A stretch of 64,000 nucleotides of DNA from positions 1-64,000 of the forward strand of contig JAEZHM010000112.1 of NCBI GenBank assembly GCA_023416585.1, given 5' to 3'. The DNA comes from Bacillota bacterium. Its GTDB lineage: Bacteria > Bacillota > Clostridia > Christensenellales > Aristaeellaceae. Shown here piece by piece: positions 39,083 through 47,812 of the stretch; positions within the stretch are counted from its first letter, which is position 1, and the number at the start of each line of letters is the position of its first letter. The translations under genes and the position numbers were made by a program. The notes beneath the pieces are model-generated. The model was not told the origin of the DNA and made no database searches. It was given only the letters and a program-made list of their open reading frames with translations.

Positions 39083-40498
39083 ATGTCCAACCAACGGATT
39101 ACGCTGGATATCAACCATATGATGACCGATACGCTTGGCCTGCAGTACGGGATCGACGCAAGTCAGGTAGACACGCTTGCTTCTTATGCCTTAAGAGCGA
39201 ATCAGGCCTTGCAGAAGAACCGGGGAACTGGCTGGCTGGGCTGGATGGAGCTGCCTTACAACCAGAATGAAATCGTGGCCGAAGTAGAGAAGGTTGCCGC
39301 GGAAATCCGCCGGGACTTCGACACCTTTGTAGTGCTGGGCATCGGCGGCTCAGCTTTGGGCCCCATCGCCGTTCAACAGGCGCTGAACCACCTTCATTAT
39401 AACGAGCTGCCATCTGAAAAGCGGGGCGGCCCCAGGCTGTATGTGGAGGACAACATCGATCCGGAACGGATGCAGTCGCTGCTGGATGTGATCGATGTCA
39501 AAAAAACCTGCTTCAACGTGATTACCAAGTCCGGCGCAACCGCCGAGACCATGAGCCAGTATTTGATCATCAGCGAGCATCTGAAAAAGGAAGTGGGCGC
39601 CGGCTGGCAAAAGCACATCATCGCCACCACGGATCGTGAAAAGGGGAACCTGATCCAACTGGCCAAGACGGAAGGCTTCAGGCTGTTCTATATCCCTTCC
39701 AGTGTGGGCGGACGCTTTTCGGAGCTTTGCCCCGTGGGCCTTTTGCCCGCGGCTGTATGCGGCATTGATATCAAAGCTATGCTTTCGGGTGCTGCGGATA
39801 TGGATGAACGCTGCAAGAATGACGAAGTGTGGCAGAATCCCGCGCTGCTGGAGGCGGTTTTGCAGTACATTGCCATGCAGGATATGGATGTTAACGTTCA
39901 GGTGGTCATGCCTTATGCCGACAGCCTGAAATACATGGCCGACTGGTTCTGCCAACTGTGGGCCGAATCACTGGGCAAGAATGTGACCCGCAAGGGCATG
40001 GCGGTCAATGTGGGCCAGACTCCCACCAAGGCTCTTGGCGTTACCGATCAGCACAGCCAGCTCCAGCTGTACACTGAAGGCCCCTACGACAAGGTGATCA
40101 CTTTCCTGAAGGTTGGTGCTTTCCGCACCGAATCACCCATACCCCATGGCTGCGAAGCGTTCCCGGATGTTGCCTTCCTTGGCGGCAAGAGCCTGAACAA
40201 GCTGATTGCCGCGGAGCTGACCGGCACCGAATACGCTCTATACCGGGCCGGCCGCATGAGCCAGACCATTACCTTGCCGGAAGTGAACGCCCATACTATC
40301 GGCCAGCTTTTATACTTTTTCCAGATGGCTACCGCCTACGCCGGAGAACTGTTCGATATCGACGCGTTCAATCAGCCAGGCGTGGAGGAAAGCAAAATCG
40401 CTTCCTATGCCGTGCTGGGCAACGAAAACGAAAAGTATGCTAAAAAGCGCCGGGAAATGACCGGCAAACCCGAGGCGAAAAAGGAATACGTTTTGTGA
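39083..40498 (+). CDS. pgi: Glucose-6-phosphate isomerase
   Basis: 471-residue phosphoglucose isomerase interconverting glucose-6-phosphate and fructose-6-phosphate. The family blocks are VVLGIGGSALGPIAVQQAL, ITKSGATAETMSQYLI, SVGGRFSELCPVGLLPAA, TPTKALGVTDQHSQLQLY (the active-site His region) and the final FNQPGVEESK. The ATG at 39083 follows GGAGGGGG. It stands alone, feeding glycolysis and, with glmS, the amino sugar pathway. Confidence 0.97.
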   Translation: MSNQRITLDINHMMTDTLGLQYGIDASQVDTLASYALRANQALQKNRGTGWLGWMELPYNQNEIVAEVEKVAAEIRRDFDTFVVLGIGGSALGPIAVQQALNHLHYNELPSEKRGGPRLYVEDNIDPERMQSLLDVIDVKKTCFNVITKSGATAETMSQYLIISEHLKKEVGAGWQKHIIATTDREKGNLIQLAKTEGFRLFYIPSSVGGRFSELCPVGLLPAAVCGIDIKAMLSGAADMDERCKNDEVWQNPALLEAVLQYIAMQDMDVNVQVVMPYADSLKYMADWFCQLWAESLGKNVTRKGMAVNVGQTPTKALGVTDQHSQLQLYTEGPYDKVITFLKVGAFRTESPIPHGCEAFPDVAFLGGKSLNKLIAAELTGTEYALYRAGRMSQTITLPEVNAHTIGQLLYFFQMATAYAGELFDIDAFNQPGVEESKIASYAVLGNENEKYAKKRREMTGKPEAKKEYVL

Positions 40499-40506
40499 GA
40501 TGATGC

Positions 40507-40540
40507 GGGGAGAGCTTCTTTTGAGAAAGAAGCTCTCCCC
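40507..40540. repeat. GGGGAGAGC-type long hairpin after pgi
   Basis: A perfect 15-base stem (GGGGAGAGCTTCTTT and its complement) with loop TGAG. The sequence after it is GTACCTCTC, with no T-tract, so it is not a canonical terminator. It matches the hairpin at 22458 in motif and in position after a gene. Confidence 0.65.
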
Positions 40541-40569
40541 GTACCTCTCTCAAGAAAACTTTAATTGTG

Positions 40570-40659
40570 ATCAATATTGATAGTATAATCTTTTTCACTA
40601 TGTGAGTGCTTAAGGTGTGTATGTGTGCAGATAAAGATGCCAATACACACTCTTTTTAT
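40570..40659 (+). promoter_or_regulatory. Palindrome, -10 element and terminator-like leader
   Basis: A perfect 12-base palindrome ATCAATATTGAT (40570-40581) directly precedes TATAAT (40584-40589), as an operator would; the -35 (TTTAAT) is poor. Downstream GTGTGTAT with ATACACAC (loop 20) is followed by TCTTTTTATTTT at 40651-40662, resembling an attenuator 43 bases before the next start. Confidence 0.45.
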
Positions 40660-40702
40660 TTTGTGGTAGAATAAGGAAGATGGACTAGTGGAGGAATGGC
40701 AG

Positions 40703-41647
40703 ATGAAGAAGCTGACTTCGCAGGCATTTGCGGAAATCAGTATATGGATGCACCGCAATGCAAGGCCTGTTGATTTGGCGATATGGCGGTATCATTTTGA
40801 AAACGGAAGCCAGGGAGCGGTTCTTGCGGAATTGTCCTTATACCAGAACGAGGACGGCGGCTTTGGCCATGCCCTGGAGCCGGACAGCTGGAATCCGAAC
40901 TCTTCTCCTTATACTACCCTGTATGCTGTAAATATCCTCAAATCCATCGGCTTTCTGGATATTAACCATCCCATGCTGCAGGGGATATTCCGTTATCTTG
41001 CCGCGTGCCCCGACTTGACTCACTATGGCTGGAGATTCAGCATCCCCTCCAACGACTTCACTCCCCACGCGCCCTGGTGGACGTACGATGAGGAAGCCAA
41101 CGCCTATGAAAGCATCGGTCTCACGGCGGGGATTGCAGGGTTTATATTGCTGTACGGTGATATAAATACCGGTCTGTACAAAAAGGCGACGTCGTTTACC
41201 GGTGCTGTCATCGAAAAGCTAAGGACGCCTGGCCGGTATGGCGACATGGGTATCGGCGGGTATTGCGCGCTTCTTGACAGCATTCAAAAAGCGGGGCTGG
41301 ATGCACAGTTTGACTGTGATTTCCTGACTGGTGCACTTGCAAAACATGTACATGACACCATCGAGCGGGATACATCCAAATGGGTGTACTACGGCGTACG
41401 GCCTTCCAACTATATCGAATCGCCCAACAGCTCCTATTACAAGGACAACGAAGACATCCTGCAGAAGGAATTGGATTATTTGATTGATACCAGGCCGCAA
41501 AACGGCGTATGGTCCATTCCCTGGAGCTGGTTTGAGAACAATGAAAAGTATGCAAAAGCTTTTGCCATCAGTGAAAACTGGTGGCGGGCCGTAAAGGGCA
41601 CAGAGAAAATACTGCTGTTGAGAAATTTCGGAAGGCTTGAATTGTAA
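40703..41647 (+). CDS. Alpha/alpha-barrel protein of the prenyltransferase/squalene-cyclase fold
   Basis: 314-residue cytosolic protein with QW-like repeats (LYQNEDGGFGHALEPD and IDTRPQNGVWSIPWSWF) of the kind found in terpenoid cyclase and prenyltransferase alpha/alpha barrels. The DXDD motif of squalene-hopene cyclase and the zinc site of protein prenyltransferases are not evident, so a catalytic role is not assured. Homologues in Clostridia and Bacilli are of unknown function. The ATG at 40703 has GGAGGAATGGC upstream; the earlier GTG at 40688 overlaps that site. Single-gene unit. Confidence 0.65.
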   Translation: MKKLTSQAFAEISIWMHRNARPVDLAIWRYHFENGSQGAVLAELSLYQNEDGGFGHALEPDSWNPNSSPYTTLYAVNILKSIGFLDINHPMLQGIFRYLAACPDLTHYGWRFSIPSNDFTPHAPWWTYDEEANAYESIGLTAGIAGFILLYGDINTGLYKKATSFTGAVIEKLRTPGRYGDMGIGGYCALLDSIQKAGLDAQFDCDFLTGALAKHVHDTIERDTSKWVYYGVRPSNYIESPNSSYYKDNEDILQKELDYLIDTRPQNGVWSIPWSWFENNEKYAKAFAISENWWRAVKGTEKILLLRNFGRLEL

Positions 41648-41698
41648 TACTTGTTCTAAGCAGCGGTATGTAATACCATTTGTTCAACTTCCGTTTTC

Positions 41699-41729
41699 AC
41701 CCGCCGGGTGTTCTCATCCGGCGGGTTTT
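41699..41729 (+). terminator. Rho-independent terminator
   Basis: ACCCGCCGG with CCGGCGGGT, extended inside by GTG/CAT pairing, then TTTTG. An A-run on the other side would allow it to work in reverse as well. Confidence 0.75.
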
Positions 41730-41775
41730 GTGTTATATTGTAGCAAATGTATATGTATAGAGGAATGAGTACCAT

Positions 41776-43401
41776 ATGTACCGACTGATGCTGGTGGACG
41801 ACGAGCCGGAAATTCGCGACGGTCTCTTGGAGATCATCAATTGGGAGCAGGAAGGCTTTCAAGTCGTGGGCGTGGCTGAAAACGGGCTGGAGGCATTGCA
41901 GGTTGCGCAAAGCGTGTCGCCCGATCTGGTGGTGACGGACATCCGCATGCCCTTCCTGGATGGACTGGAAATGGCGCGGCGCATGCGTCAAACGCTGCCT
42001 ACCGTGCAGTTTGTGGTGCTGAGCGGCTATGATGAGTTTGACTATGCCCGCCAGGCGATACAGATTCAAATTAAGGATTACGTATTGAAGCCCATTTCGT
42101 CTGACGAGTTTATACAGGTTTTGCGCCGCGCTAAAAACCATCTGGATGAGGATTTTGCCCAGCGCAGCGACGTGAAAACGCTTAGGGAACATTTTCGAAG
42201 CAGCCTGCCTATACTTCGGGAGCTTTTGCTTACTTCCCTTTTAAATGGGGGCATATCTCCAGGCGAGGCCATGAAAAGCGCGGCCCGGTATGAGCTTTCC
42301 ATCGTAAGCCCCCGCTATGCCGTGAGTCTTTTGCGATTGGGCGCTGCCTTGCACGAGAAAACAGAGCATGATTTGAGCCGTGATCCGGAATTAATGCGGT
42401 TTGCAGTGGTGAACATCGTAGAGGAGGTATTGCAGGGCCAAACGCAATGCCATGTGTTTCATTACAACGGGCTGATCGCCGTACTGTTCCTGCTGAGGGA
42501 GGAAGAATACCAGCCCGCTTCCCAGCTGATGGATGCGCTGGTGACTGCGCAGCAGACGGTAAAGCGATATTTGGATTGCACAATCGCCATTGGCGTAAGC
42601 AACCCCTGCGTGCATCTGCATCAGCTGCACCACGCGGCGGATCAGGCATCTTCCGCGCTGGACCAGTCCGCCTTGCTGGAAAATGGGCAAATTTTGGCCA
42701 TTGCAGACGTGGAGCCAGGCAGTGCAAGGCAGCTGGCCGCAGAGGAAATCACGCTTAGGGCGCTGTCCAACAGCATTAAGCTTTGCAATACGGGGGAAGC
42801 GGAGGAACTGGTGCATCAACTGATGGAGGAGGCTCGTAAATCCAAAGCCTCCTTCCGGGATTATCAGGTGTATCTGCTGGAAATATTCCTGGCCATCATC
42901 CGAACCGGCCGCGATTTGGAGGTGGAGTGGTCAAATCCAGACCATGGGCAGGGGCCGTCTCTGGAAAATATGCTTAAAAGCCGCAACCTGGAGGAGACGG
43001 AAACCATGCTTCGCGAATTGTGCCGTCACCTGACCGGCTCCATACGGGAAACGCGGTTGGAATCCGGCAAGCTTCTTACGCGCGAGGCTGTTGATTATGT
43101 GAACGGCAATTTTTGCAAAAGTGACGTCACCTTGGAAAAGGTGTGCCGCCGGCTGCACATCAGCACCGCCTATTTCAGCACGCTGTTCAAACGCGAAACG
43201 AAAAAGACTTTCCACCAATACCTGACCGAGCTGCGCATGGACAAAGCCATGACGCTGCTGGCCGGCAGCGATTTGAAAACCGCAGATATTGCAATGCAGG
43301 TGGGATTGAACGATCCAAGTTATTTCAGCTATTCCTTCAAGAAGCATTTTGGCATATCTCCGACTCAGGCCCGTAAATACCCCAGGGAGGAAAGGCCATG
43401 A
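41776..43401 (+). CDS. Response regulator, YesN type (REC + AraC HTH)
   Basis: 541-residue DNA-binding regulator. The receiver domain (1-120) has acidic residues Asp8/Asp9 (LMLVDDEPE) and the phospho-acceptor Asp55 (VVTDIRMP). A long middle region (about 130-430) is typical of the YesN group, and the C-terminal AraC HTH pair spans about 440-537 (LEKVCRRLHISTAYFSTLFK and TADIAMQVGLNDPSYFSYSFKKHFG). With the next gene it forms a two-component system usually controlling carbohydrate uptake. The stop overlaps the kinase start in ATGA. Confidence 0.93.
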   Translation: MYRLMLVDDEPEIRDGLLEIINWEQEGFQVVGVAENGLEALQVAQSVSPDLVVTDIRMPFLDGLEMARRMRQTLPTVQFVVLSGYDEFDYARQAIQIQIKDYVLKPISSDEFIQVLRRAKNHLDEDFAQRSDVKTLREHFRSSLPILRELLLTSLLNGGISPGEAMKSAARYELSIVSPRYAVSLLRLGAALHEKTEHDLSRDPELMRFAVVNIVEEVLQGQTQCHVFHYNGLIAVLFLLREEEYQPASQLMDALVTAQQTVKRYLDCTIAIGVSNPCVHLHQLHHAADQASSALDQSALLENGQILAIADVEPGSARQLAAEEITLRALSNSIKLCNTGEAEELVHQLMEEARKSKASFRDYQVYLLEIFLAIIRTGRDLEVEWSNPDHGQGPSLENMLKSRNLEETETMLRELCRHLTGSIRETRLESGKLLTREAVDYVNGNFCKSDVTLEKVCRRLHISTAYFSTLFKRETKKTFHQYLTELRMDKAMTLLAGSDLKTADIAMQVGLNDPSYFSYSFKKHFGISPTQARKYPREERP

Positions 43402-45146
43402 GGTGGTATTTTCGCCGCAGGTCGGAGGGCAACAGCCTTCAGATGGTCATCACCGCCTTTTTTATGGGCGGGATGATATTGCTTTTACTGTTTGTAAGCG
43501 TCAGCCTGGTTACGCGTCTTTCTCACATTCTGGAGGAAAATGCCATGGACCGCACGCGCCAAACAGTGGATCAGGGCAATGCCAGCCTGGGCGTGTATGT
43601 GAGCGGAATGCTGGATACCATGGACTACATGAACAACCTTGTCACCGTTTCCCCGAATGTTGCAATGCCCGATTTGGAAGAGGACATGGCCTTTTTGCAA
43701 AAAAGCCGCAAGGATGTATCTGCCATGGCGCTGTTCTCGCCCAAGGGGGAACTCCTGGCCGGCACGGCGGGCGGGCTTGCAAAACCGGCCTCTGAGGTGA
43801 CGGCTTACAGTTGGTTTTTAAAGCCTCAAAAGTCCGGCACAACCGCGGTGTTCTTTTCCTCCCCTTATGTGCAGAACATATTCGCCGGGCAGTACGCCTG
43901 GATCATCACTTTGAGCCGCGCAGTGGAGTACAGGCGCAATGGTGAGCGGGAGACAGGCGTTTTAATGGCCGACTTTGCCTTCAGCGCCATCTCAAGCCTT
44001 TGCGAAAATATTAGCCTTGGCGAGAGCGGTTATGTATATCTGGTGGATACCCAGACACAGATTGTGTACCATCCGCAGCAGCAATTGATCTACGCAGGCT
44101 TAAAGCAGGAAAACCTGGAGGCTGTCTTAAAGCAGGTGTTTGGCCGGTGCCGCGATGTGCTGGATGGCCGGGAGCGGCTTCTGACCATCACCACGGTGGA
44201 TTACACCCGCTGGCGCATGGTGGGCGTGGCATATTTGGACGAAATACTCTCCATACAGCCGGAGTTGTTCCGGGTGGCCGTTTCCATATTGATTGCCGGG
44301 GCATTGCTGGCGGTTGTGGTGGCCGTCTTATCCGCCGTTCATGTGGCAACGCCAATTTTTCAGCTGGAAAAGATCATGGCAAAGGTGGAGGCGGGCAACC
44401 TGGATGTTTGCATCCAGGAACAGGGCTTTGCGGAAATCAGGTCCCTCAGCCGCACGTTTAATCATATGCTGGGTCGCATCCGTCTCCTGATGGAGCAAAT
44501 CGTTCATGAGCAGGAGATCAAACGGCTGCATGAACTGAATGCCCTCCAGGCGCAGATCAATCCCCACTTTTTGTACAATACGCTTGATTCCATTGTGTGG
44601 ATGGAGGAGCGTGGCCGCAGCCGGGAAGCCATTGTGATGGTTACTGCGTTGGCAAGACTATTTAGAATTTCCATCAGCAAGGGCCGCAATATCATTACCG
44701 TGCGGGAAGAACTGGAGCATGTGCGCAACTACTTGATCATTCAAAAGATGCGTTTTCAAAACAAGTTCGACTATGTCATCACAGCCCAGGAGGATACGCT
44801 GGAACTGCGCACCATCAAGCTGATTGTGCAGCCCATTGTGGAAAACGCCATTCAGCACGGGCTGGAGGAATATTCCGTAGAGGAAGGGCTGGTGGAGATC
44901 AGCTCTTACATAGAAGACGATGTCCTTATTTTCCGTGTTCGGGACAATGGCGCGGGCATGGCGCCCCAGCAGGTGGAAAACATACTGACAGCCCCCGCCG
45001 GGCGATCGGGGATCGGTGTAAAAAACGTGCACGAGCGCATTCAGCTCACCTTTGGCAAGGAATACGGCCTTACCATCAACAGCGTGCAGGATGAGGGTAC
45101 GGAAGTGCTCATACGCCTGCCCAAACGCCAGGAGGGGATGGAATGA
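43398..45146 (+). CDS. Sensor histidine kinase, YesM type
   Basis: 582-residue membrane kinase: transmembrane helices at about 17-38 and 293-314 flank a 250-residue extracellular Cache-like sensor; a HAMP segment follows (ATPIFQLEKIMAKVEAGNL); then the His_kinase domain with phospho-acceptor His390 in QINPHFLYNTLDSI and the HATPase with VQPIVENAIQHGLEE and GAGMAPQQ. Partner of the YesN regulator just upstream. The third overlapping gene probably supplies the bound sugar signal. Confidence 0.94.
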   Translation: MRWYFRRRSEGNSLQMVITAFFMGGMILLLLFVSVSLVTRLSHILEENAMDRTRQTVDQGNASLGVYVSGMLDTMDYMNNLVTVSPNVAMPDLEEDMAFLQKSRKDVSAMALFSPKGELLAGTAGGLAKPASEVTAYSWFLKPQKSGTTAVFFSSPYVQNIFAGQYAWIITLSRAVEYRRNGERETGVLMADFAFSAISSLCENISLGESGYVYLVDTQTQIVYHPQQQLIYAGLKQENLEAVLKQVFGRCRDVLDGRERLLTITTVDYTRWRMVGVAYLDEILSIQPELFRVAVSILIAGALLAVVVAVLSAVHVATPIFQLEKIMAKVEAGNLDVCIQEQGFAEIRSLSRTFNHMLGRIRLLMEQIVHEQEIKRLHELNALQAQINPHFLYNTLDSIVWMEERGRSREAIVMVTALARLFRISISKGRNIITVREELEHVRNYLIIQKMRFQNKFDYVITAQEDTLELRTIKLIVQPIVENAIQHGLEEYSVEEGLVEISSYIEDDVLIFRVRDNGAGMAPQQVENILTAPAGRSGIGVKNVHERIQLTFGKEYGLTINSVQDEGTEVLIRLPKRQEGME

Positions 45147-46108
45147 AAAAGCATGTGATCGTCTCCATTCTCTGCATCGCCCTGTCGGCGCTGGCGCTGA
45201 TTTGGGGCCTGACGCCCGTGGTGAACACCAGAACACAAGTGACGGGGGGGACGGTTGCCCTTTTGCTGGATACGGACATTGGCGCCGGCGCTTTGCAAAT
45301 GAAGCAGGGGGCCAAGCAGGCGGCCCGGGAGCAAAAAGTGGATTTGATCACCGCAACGGCAGACTACTCCGGCGATGCCGCAAATAGCCAGGCAGATTTG
45401 ATGATGCAATTGCTGGAAAGGAATGTAAGAGCGCTTATACTGGTACCTGTGCAGGGTGCAGACCTTACGATTCCGATGAAAGAGGCGAAGCGGCGCAAGG
45501 TACCCGTTCTGACATTGGGCGAATCGCCCATTACAGGCGGGTCAGACTGCACCATCAGTGCCAACCATCAGGAGGCCGGTGCGTTGGCTGCCAAAGCGCT
45601 GATTGAACGCATGGGGAAACCTAACCATGTGCTGCTCATAACAGGGGATGATTCGGATGTGGCCGCCAGCCTCCGCAAGACAGGCGCAATGCCTGTGCTT
45701 TCCGCAGAGCCGGATCTTCAGATTGTTGAACAAACACCATTGGAGGGGAAGACGGCCGACGATGTGCTTCACTTGCTTGCTTCAAATCCGCAAATAAACG
45801 GCATCCTGGTGCTTACCGGATCCGGCACGGAAACATGCGCGCTGGCTATGGGCCGCTCCGGGACAGATATTCCCCTGGTGGGTATGGATTGCGGTCAAAA
45901 CCGAAATCTGTATTTGGAAAGCGGCCAGGTGGATGCCATGGTGCTGGGCATGCCTTTTGCCATGGGGTATCTGGGTGTACAGTTTTCCATAAAGGCGCTG
46001 TCGGGGAAGAGTATTCCCGGCTGGTACTATACGGAAAGCCGCGTCATTGACAAGGAGAATATGTACCTGCCTGAAAACCAGAAGCTGGCGTTCCCGCTTT
46101 TACAGTGA
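45143..46108 (+). CDS. Exported sugar-binding protein (Peripla_BP_4)
   Basis: 321-residue type I periplasmic-binding-protein fold (RbsB/YtfQ-like): N-terminal signal or anchor helix at about 5-23 with no lipobox Cys, then VTGGTVALLLDTDIGAGAL, ALILVPVQGADLTIPM, VPVLTLGE, KPNHVLLITGDD and GINGILVLTGSG-like segments. It overlaps the kinase gene by 4 bases and no transporter ATPase or permease follows, so it most likely acts as the ligand receptor for the YesM-type kinase, as in three-component sugar-sensing systems, rather than in uptake. The ligand is unknown. Confidence 0.88.
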   Translation: MKKHVIVSILCIALSALALIWGLTPVVNTRTQVTGGTVALLLDTDIGAGALQMKQGAKQAAREQKVDLITATADYSGDAANSQADLMMQLLERNVRALILVPVQGADLTIPMKEAKRRKVPVLTLGESPITGGSDCTISANHQEAGALAAKALIERMGKPNHVLLITGDDSDVAASLRKTGAMPVLSAEPDLQIVEQTPLEGKTADDVLHLLASNPQINGILVLTGSGTETCALAMGRSGTDIPLVGMDCGQNRNLYLESGQVDAMVLGMPFAMGYLGVQFSIKALSGKSIPGWYYTESRVIDKENMYLPENQKLAFPLLQ

Positions 46109-46130
46109 TTTTGAAAAGGAGGTTGTTTTG

Positions 46131-46703
46131 TTGGGATATAAGGTAAAGCCTCTTAGCCCGAAGCTGGCCCAAACGTTTGTCCAGTATCTTGGCACCCTGG
46201 ATTTTCATCACGCTCCGCACTGGTCTACGTGCTTTTGCCGTTTTTACTACACGGACTGCAGCCAGGAGGAATGGCAGCACCGCACCGGAGAGAAAAACGC
46301 CGCAGAGGCTGTGCAGGCGATTAAGGATGGAAAGATGCATGGGTATCTTGCCTTTGATGGGGATACATGCATCGGCTGGTGCTGCGCCGACAATGCGGAT
46401 CAGTTCATACGCCTTAAAACGGAGATGCAGCCTATCATTGAGGGAAAGAAAGTAGGCTCGGTCTTATGCTATGTGGTCCGTCCGGAGTACAGGGGGCAGG
46501 GCGTGGCAAGGCTTTTGCTAAAGGCCGCCGTGGAAGATTTTAAGAAGATGGGCTATGATGCCGTGCTCACGCTGCCCGTGGATATCAAGGATGACCTTCA
46601 AAAGCGCTATCGCGGCACGCTGCACATGTATCAGGAAATGGGCTTTGAAAAGATACAGGAGCATGGTACGCTCAGCGTGATGTGGTTGGATCTGAAGGCA
46701 TGA
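46131..46703 (+). CDS. GNAT-family N-acetyltransferase (TTG start)
   Basis: 190-residue acetyltransferase using acetyl-CoA. The acetyl-CoA loop is visible as VRPEYRGQGVARLLLKAA, preceded by the beta-4 strand GSVLCYVV. The start is TTG at 46131, eight bases after AAAGGAGG; the adjacent TTG at 46128 is also possible. The N-terminal part is Cys- and aromatic-rich (HWSTCFCRFYYTDC). Target unknown. Its stop overlaps the next start in ATGA. Confidence 0.85.
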   Translation: MGYKVKPLSPKLAQTFVQYLGTLDFHHAPHWSTCFCRFYYTDCSQEEWQHRTGEKNAAEAVQAIKDGKMHGYLAFDGDTCIGWCCADNADQFIRLKTEMQPIIEGKKVGSVLCYVVRPEYRGQGVARLLLKAAVEDFKKMGYDAVLTLPVDIKDDLQKRYRGTLHMYQEMGFEKIQEHGTLSVMWLDLKA

Positions 46704-47800
46704 CACAAAGCGCTGTTGGTGTTTTTGATGCGGCTATCATCGGTCTGGGCCCCGCCGGCGCCACCTGCGCCCGGCTGCTGGCTGGTGGCCTTCGGGTGTT
46801 TGCGCTGGACGGCGCCATGCAAAAAGGCGAAAAGGCCTGCGGCGGTCTGCTGGCACCCGACGCGCAGAAGGCGCTGGCCAGCTCATCGCTGACACTGCCC
46901 AAGGAGATACTGGTCAGCCCGCAAATATTCAGCGTAAAGACTATCGATATCACAAAAAAGCGCATCCGGTATTATCCCCGTTCTTATATCAATCTCGACC
47001 GGCATAGATTTGACCGATGGCTTGTATCCCTGATCCCGGATACAGTGACCAGGGAGGATGGCGTCTGCCGCGGCATAAGGCGGGAAAACGGCCTGTATCA
47101 TGTGGCCTATCAGAGGCCGGACGGCGGCCTTAAGGAGGTTGCCGCCAGAATCCTCATCGGCGCGGATGGGGCCAACTCCATCGTGCGGCGTACCTTTTTC
47201 AACAAGTATAAGTTTCGAAGCTATGTGGCTGTGCAGCAATGGTTTGCGGGAGAGGAAATAGACCCCTTTTACTCCTGTGTGTTTGAAAAAAGCACCCAAA
47301 GCCTTTGCTCCTGGTCCATATTCAAGGATGGGGCATTATTGTTCGGGGGCGCGTACAAAGCGAAAAACTGCCGTCAAACCTTTGATAAGCAGAAGCAGGC
47401 GCTGCTCTCCTTCGGGCTTTCCTTCGGCGAACCCCTCAAAACGGAAGGCTGCCTGGTGCTTCGGCCCAGGGCGTTTGAGCGTTATTGCCTTGGAAGGGAC
47501 AATGTGTTTTTGATCGAGGAGGCGGCGGGGTTCATTAGCCCCAGCTCGCTGGAAGGCATCAGCTGGGCATTAAACAGCGCAGCCCGCCTTTCAAAGGTGC
47601 TGATGAGCGGCGTGGAAAACAAGCACAAAGCTTACCGGCGGGAAACCAGAAGCCTTCGGATCAAGCTGTTTTTCAAGGCACTGAAGTGTCCCTTTCTGTA
47701 CCATCCCCTTCTGCGGTCGCTGGTGATGGCCAGCGGGTTTCAGTCCATCGGCCTAATAGAATCGGCAGGAACTAACGCAAAGGAAACCGATGTGACCTAA
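46700..47800 (+). CDS. FAD-dependent oxidoreductase, geranylgeranyl-reductase-like
   Basis: 366-residue flavoprotein with the N-terminal Rossmann motif AAIIGLGPAGATCARLLA, the RxxFDRW-type segment (DRHRFDRWL) and the second FAD block ILIGADGANSIVRRTFF. It resembles small FAD reductases annotated as geranylgeranyl reductase or lipid reductase family in anaerobes. The C-terminal part has EEAAGFISPSSLEGISWALNS, which closes the FAD site. Substrate not known. Starts in ATGA overlap with the GNAT gene and precedes an Fe-S protein gene by 12 bases, a possible electron-transfer partner. Confidence 0.85.
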   Translation: MTQSAVGVFDAAIIGLGPAGATCARLLAGGLRVFALDGAMQKGEKACGGLLAPDAQKALASSSLTLPKEILVSPQIFSVKTIDITKKRIRYYPRSYINLDRHRFDRWLVSLIPDTVTREDGVCRGIRRENGLYHVAYQRPDGGLKEVAARILIGADGANSIVRRTFFNKYKFRSYVAVQQWFAGEEIDPFYSCVFEKSTQSLCSWSIFKDGALLFGGAYKAKNCRQTFDKQKQALLSFGLSFGEPLKTEGCLVLRPRAFERYCLGRDNVFLIEEAAGFISPSSLEGISWALNSAARLSKVLMSGVENKHKAYRRETRSLRIKLFFKALKCPFLYHPLLRSLVMASGFQSIGLIESAGTNAKETDVT

Positions 47801-47812
47801 GGAGGCGCAGAC

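Noticed and set aside
40507..40540. Rho-independent terminator of pgi
   Set aside because: The stem is perfect but no T-tract follows on either strand, so it is listed as a repeated hairpin.
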